NCBI RefSeq assembly: GCF_900099675.1
Contig: NZ_FNDQ01000002.1
Coordinates: 168,684 to 232,683 of the forward strand
Direction of reading: 5' to 3'
Source of the DNA: Myroides phaeus
Lineage (GTDB): Bacteria; Bacteroidota; Bacteroidia; Flavobacteriales; Flavobacteriaceae
DNA: 64,000 bases
Shown in pieces: positions 60,895-64,000 of this stretch; the first letter of the stretch is position 1, and each line of letters begins with the position of its first letter. The notes under the pieces were generated by a model, which made no database searches, was not told where the DNA came from, and saw only the letters and a list, made by a program, of their open reading frames with translations. The position numbers and the translations under genes are program-made.

Positions 60895-62382
60895 ATGTAT
60901 ACTATTACTCCTGAAAATATTTTATTAGTAGGATCTGTTCTTTTATTTGTTAGTGTTTTAGCAGGTAGAACTTCATTCCGTTTTGGAATTCCAGTTCTTT
61001 TAATGTTCCTTTTTATAGGAATGCTTGCCGGTTCGGAAGGACTTGGTGGAATTCATTTTGATAACCCACAATTAACACAGTTTATAGGAATTGTATCGTT
61101 GAACTTTATTTTATTTTCCGGAGGATTAGATACACATAAAGATGATATACGACCCGTCGCTGCAAAAGGGATAGTACTTTCCACCTTAGGGGTGTTACTT
61201 ACTGCTTTTGCGGTAGGGACGTTTGTTTATTATATTTCTCCATTTACCTTTTTGGAGTCGTTACTGTTGGGATCTATTGTATCTTCTACAGACTCTGCTG
61301 CTGTATTCTCTATACTGCGTTCTAAAGGATTAGGCTTGAAGAATAACATTAGGCCGATGCTTGAGTTGGAGAGTGGTAGTAATGACCCAATGGCATATGT
61401 TCTAACTATTACAGTTTTGAGCTTTATGCAGATTCCAGATATGAGTTGGTTTTCCATATTAGAGTCATTTGTTTTACAAATGTTAGTTGGTGCTGTTATG
61501 GGATTTGTAATGGGTAAAGCAGGTAGATATGTATTGAATAAATTAGATTTAGGGTATGAAGGCCTTTATATGGTTATCGTACTTGCGCTAATGTTCTTTA
61601 CTTTCTCGTTTACAGATGTAATTCGTGGAAATGGATTTTTAGCTGTTTATATTGCAGGACTTGTCTTGGGTAATTCTAAAGTAGTTCATAAGAAACAAAT
61701 CATACGATTTTTTGATGGAATGGCGTGGATTATGCAAATTGTGTTATTCTTGACTTTAGGACTTTTAGTATTTCCATCTGAAATTATTAATGTTGCTGGA
61801 ATTGGTATTGCTGTTTCAATCTTTATGATTTTGGTAGCGAGGCCACTTGCAGTGTTTATATGTTTGTCTTTTTTCAAAGTAGATATTCGCACCAAAACAT
61901 TTGTGTCTTGGGTTGGTTTAAGAGGAGCTGTTCCTATTGTATTTGCTACATATCCTTTAGTAGCTGGCGTTCCTCAAGCTGATATTATTTTTAATATAGT
62001 TTTCTTCATTACACTTATCTCTATTTTATTCCAAGGGAGTACAATTTCTTTGTTTGCTAAGTGGTTAAAATTAGACTTACCAGAAGAAGATAAGGTTAAG
62101 GAGCAATTGACATACGATTTAGATAATCGTGAAATGACCTTAATGGCTATTGTAGATGTTAAAGAACATTACCCCGTTGTTTCAAAGAGTTTGGTTGATA
62201 TTGATTTGCCTTCAAGTGTTATTATAGCAATGATAAGAAGAAATAAGCGCTTCTTTATTCCAAGTGGTTCTACTGTTATTGAGGCAGGGGACAAGGTTGT
62301 ACTTCTGGCAAGTGATCGGGAAGAGAAGCGAAAAACAACTGCTTTTTTTAGAGGAGAAGGCTTTTTAGGGGTTGAAGAATAA
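60895..62382 (+). CDS. cvrA: Potassium/proton antiporter, CvrA/NhaP2 family
   Basis: A 495-residue CPA1 cation/proton antiporter with about 12 membrane helices over residues 5-390. Key transport residues appear in GGLDTHKDD (helix 4 region), STDSAAVFSIL and ELESGSNDPMAY, with Asp in the double-helix crossing site (SNDP). After the membrane part comes a cytosolic RCK_C (TrkA-C-like) regulatory domain at about 400-490 (MAIVDVKEHYPVVSKSLVDI, then EAGDKVVLLASDREEK). Members control cell K+ under high osmolarity or high pH. The gene starts two bases behind mpl and is probably read from the same promoter. Confidence 0.92.
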   Translation: MYTITPENILLVGSVLLFVSVLAGRTSFRFGIPVLLMFLFIGMLAGSEGLGGIHFDNPQLTQFIGIVSLNFILFSGGLDTHKDDIRPVAAKGIVLSTLGVLLTAFAVGTFVYYISPFTFLESLLLGSIVSSTDSAAVFSILRSKGLGLKNNIRPMLELESGSNDPMAYVLTITVLSFMQIPDMSWFSILESFVLQMLVGAVMGFVMGKAGRYVLNKLDLGYEGLYMVIVLALMFFTFSFTDVIRGNGFLAVYIAGLVLGNSKVVHKKQIIRFFDGMAWIMQIVLFLTLGLLVFPSEIINVAGIGIAVSIFMILVARPLAVFICLSFFKVDIRTKTFVSWVGLRGAVPIVFATYPLVAGVPQADIIFNIVFFITLISILFQGSTISLFAKWLKLDLPEEDKVKEQLTYDLDNREMTLMAIVDVKEHYPVVSKSLVDIDLPSSVIIAMIRRNKRFFIPSGSTVIEAGDKVVLLASDREEKRKTTAFFRGEGFLGVEE

Positions 62383-62435
62383 GTAATTCAAGGCTTGATT
62401 TTTGATAGTGTTTAGTTGCTATTAAAAAATCAAAA

Positions 62436-63128
62436 ATGGAAAAACAAAGGATTACTATCAAGGAATGGGCTGAAGACGACCGGCCACGAGAAAAATTAGT
62501 TTTAAAAGGAAAGGCATCTTTAAGTGATGCCGAATTACTGGCCATACTTATTGGTTCGGGAAATAAAGAAGAGTCAGCTGTTGAGCTATGTAAGAAAATA
62601 TTACTTACCTATAATAATAATTTAGGGGTATTAGCTAAGCAAGGTTTAAATCAACTAATTTCTTTTAAAGGAATAGGAGAGGCAAAGGCTATTACTATTA
62701 TTGCAGCTTTAGAACTTGGTCAACGAAGACGAATGAATGAACAATTAGATTTGTCTAAGATTACTTCAAGTAAAGATGTTTTTGAGATTATGAATCCAAT
62801 TATTGGAAGTTTAGATCACGAGGAGTTCTGGGTTATCTTTCTAAATAATTCAAATAAAATTAAGTTTAAGACAGCTTTAAGCAAGGGAGGAATGACAGGA
62901 ACTGTTGTTGATATTCGCGTCTTATTTCAAATTGCCTTAGAGCAAAAAGCGACAGGAATTATCTTGTCTCACAATCATCCGAGTGGGAAACTTAAACCCA
63001 GTGAAGCGGATATTCACATCACCAAAAAAATAAAGGAAGCAGGGAGGGTAATGGATGTTCAAGTGTTAGATCACGTTATTGTAACTGAATATAGTTACTA
63101 TAGTTTTGCAGATGAAGGTATGTTATAG
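62436..63128 (+). CDS. radC: RadC/JAB-domain DNA repair-associated protein
   Basis: A 230-residue protein with the RadC layout: an N-terminal UPF0758 region with a helix-hairpin-helix (LISFKGIGEAKAITIIAALE at about 74-93), then a JAMM/MPN domain with metal ligands His179, His181 and Asp192 in SHNHPSGKLKPSEAD. A Glu upstream (DHEEFWVIFLNN) completes the JAMM pattern. RadC proteins are widespread, yet their role remains unclear; a part in DNA repair or mobile-element maintenance has been proposed. It lies 53 bases after the antiporter gene on the same strand. No exact -7 box was found directly ahead. Confidence 0.93.
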   Translation: MEKQRITIKEWAEDDRPREKLVLKGKASLSDAELLAILIGSGNKEESAVELCKKILLTYNNNLGVLAKQGLNQLISFKGIGEAKAITIIAALELGQRRRMNEQLDLSKITSSKDVFEIMNPIIGSLDHEEFWVIFLNNSNKIKFKTALSKGGMTGTVVDIRVLFQIALEQKATGIILSHNHPSGKLKPSEADIHITKKIKEAGRVMDVQVLDHVIVTEYSYYSFADEGML

Positions 63129-63150
63129 TGCTTACTAAATTTAGAATACT

Positions 63151-63158
63151 TAATTTTG
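63151..63158 (+). promoter_or_regulatory. -7 box for the HAD nucleotidase gene
   Basis: TAATTTTG, an exact match, 26 bases before the ATG. Confidence 0.52.
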
Positions 63159-63183
63159 TCACTAACACAATGAAATTATAGGT

Positions 63184-63882
63184 ATGAGTTTTGGAGGTTT
63201 TTCAGGAAAGACAAATATATTTTTTGATTTAGATCACACTTTATGGGATTTTGAAACAAATTCAGCAAAGGCGTTTGAACAAGTAATAGCTGAGTCTAAT
63301 TTTCCTTTTACAAGTGAACAATTTTTAAATTTTTACATTGATATTAATGCTGCTTACTGGGATAAGTATAGCTTAAATCAAGTAACGAAGGAGGAATTAA
63401 GGGTAGGGCGTATTCGAGATACATTTGAGGCTTTGGACTATGAAAGTAGTGTAGAGGGAATTCTGAAATTAGGAGATGAATATATTCGCACTTTACCTAA
63501 CTATAATCATCTATTTGATGGGGCTGTAGAATTGTTAGACTATTTACAACAAAAATATAGATTACATATAATCACAAATGGTTTTAGCGAAGTTCAACAA
63601 AAGAAGTTGTCTAATTCGGGAATTGAAGATTATTTTATTACTGTTACTAATTCAGAATTAGCAGGAGTTAATAAACCAGATCCACAAATATTTCACTTTG
63701 CTATGAATCAAGCGAAAGCAAAAGTGGACGAAGCGGTTATGGTGGGGGATAACTTATTAGCCGATATCAAAGGGGCATTAGGTGTAGGAATGGATGCTAT
63801 TTATTATAATCAATTTGATAAAGAAGTATCGCCGGAGATTATACAAGTAAATGAATTAATAAAAATAAAAGACCTACTTTAA
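63184..63882 (+). CDS. yjjG: YjjG-type HAD phosphatase (house-cleaning pyrimidine nucleotidase)
   Basis: A haloacid-dehalogenase superfamily phosphatase of 232 residues, related to YjjG, which removes phosphate from non-canonical pyrimidine nucleotides. Motif I DLDHT with Asp15 (nucleophile) and Asp17; motif II TNGFSEVQQKKL at about 138; motif III Lys in NKPDPQIF; motif IV GDNLLADIKGA at about 198. The helical cap lies between residues 22 and 100. YjjG versus a general HAD phosphatase is judged from the FFDLDHTLWDFETNS opening, which is typical. The stop codon sits in the loop of the terminator hairpin. Confidence 0.88.
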   Translation: MSFGGFSGKTNIFFDLDHTLWDFETNSAKAFEQVIAESNFPFTSEQFLNFYIDINAAYWDKYSLNQVTKEELRVGRIRDTFEALDYESSVEGILKLGDEYIRTLPNYNHLFDGAVELLDYLQQKYRLHIITNGFSEVQQKKLSNSGIEDYFITVTNSELAGVNKPDPQIFHFAMNQAKAKVDEAVMVGDNLLADIKGALGVGMDAIYYNQFDKEVSPEIIQVNELIKIKDLL

Positions 63883-63899
63883 TAGTAGGTCTTTTATTT
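63867..63899 (+). terminator. Terminator after yjjG
   Basis: AAAAGACCTACT / AGTAGGTCTTTT around a five-base loop that contains most of the stop codon; T-rich tail. The hairpin ends about ten bases before the insertion-sequence end. Confidence 0.86.
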
Positions 63900-63905
63900 T
63901 ATATC

Positions 63906-64000
63906 TGTCCCGTCCTAAAATAGGTTTACACAAAATAGACTTATTTATGAAAGAGACAGAAAACACAAGGGAAAAGCGTAGTCAACGAGATTATACTTTA
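63906..64000 (+). mobile_element. Left end of an insertion sequence (probably IS3 family), truncated by window
   Basis: Beginning at TGTCCCGTCCTAAAATAGGT, the sequence changes character right after the yjjG terminator. TG at the outer edge is the usual IS3-family terminus, and the first open frame starts 41 bases in, as expected for the OrfA of such an element. The right end is beyond the window, so inverted repeats and target duplication cannot be checked. Confidence 0.6.
63947..64000 (+). CDS. Transposase N-terminus (OrfA-like), partial
   Basis: Eighteen codons from an ATG, running off the window: a charged lead followed by KRSQRDYTL. The RSQRDYT stretch resembles the beginning of IS3-family OrfA/helix-turn-helix transposase subunits, where a line such as RDYTLAFKL often follows. 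Too short for a firm call on family; the call depends mostly on the terminal sequence upstream. Confidence 0.55.
   Translation, partial: MKETENTREKRSQRDYTL

Noticed and set aside
1..64000. tRNA, rRNA, CRISPR arrays, prophage or toxin-antitoxin loci
   Set aside because: Looked for on both strands and found none with enough support; the only mobile DNA seen is at the right edge.

Overview
The window is AT-rich, gene-dense chromosomal DNA from a member of the Bacteroidota, most likely family Flavobacteriaceae. A Myroides-like genus is only a guess. Three things support this. Many genes have a perfect TAnnTTTG box just upstream, the -7 element of the Bacteroidota sigma factor, sometimes with TTTG about 20 bp further up, while Shine-Dalgarno sequences are almost absent. 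The gene content also fits: DUF3467 directly after rpoC, S46 dipeptidyl-peptidase, a thiol-ester-type macroglobulin with a SusC-like segment, short adenylate kinase, and Mpl. Finally, many secreted proteins have signal peptides ending in GQ/AQ or a lipobox. Promoter entries below rest on the -7 box by eye; terminator entries are hairpins followed by a T-run.

Layout. 1-4110: 3' part of rpoC plus DUF3467. 4238-5207 (minus): iron superoxide dismutase and a small helical-repeat protein. 5660-8360: pyruvate dehydrogenase E1-alpha and dihydrolipoyl acetyltransferase. 8452-11858: lipoprotein M28 peptidase, short-chain dehydrogenase, SprT-like metalloprotein, mannose-1-phosphate guanylyltransferase. 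12009-14457 (minus): lipid-transport ABC pair (MlaE/MlaF type) and a glycosyltransferase, divergent from a polysaccharide flippase (14579-16045). 16519-20365: mostly minus-strand genes for a DMT transporter, a KAS III-like enzyme and an esterase, plus an unlisted 59-residue membrane protein. 20496-26525: a secreted protein, a candidate small RNA, a 1470-residue nuclease-helicase and a lipoprotein. 26598-31860: gcvP (minus), UbiA-like protein, leucyl aminopeptidase. 32468-35474: small regulatory and membrane genes. 35552-46220: second DMT transporter, M28 peptidase, a 2025-residue macroglobulin, pirin and a lipoprotein. 46287-50512 (minus): M3 peptidase, purE, purK. 51168-53409: hpt, adk, obg. 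53540-59063: DPP7-type S46 peptidase and an overlapping lipoprotein/secreted-protein pair. 59108-63882: small membrane protein, mpl, K+/H+ antiporter, radC, HAD nucleotidase. 63906-64000: left end of an insertion sequence of probable IS3 type.

How the genes fit together. Most of the window is core metabolism and housekeeping: transcription, pyruvate oxidation, glycine cleavage, purine synthesis and salvage, ribosome assembly and murein recycling. A second theme is the periplasm and cell surface: several exported peptidases (two M28, S46) suit a proteolytic, amino-acid-using lifestyle, alongside GDP-mannose synthesis, flippase and glycosyltransferase genes for surface polysaccharide. No tRNA, rRNA, CRISPR array or prophage was seen.

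The least explained items are: (i) two intergenic elements (32224-32333 and 48602-48690) with the same geometry of hexamers at exactly 11-bp spacing but different hexamer sequences; (ii) the nuclease-helicase with an unrecognised C-terminal third and a candidate small RNA directly upstream; (iii) a macroglobulin that has lost its thioester motif and carries a TonB-plug-like segment; (iv) a second orphan promoter-terminator unit at 50794-50950.
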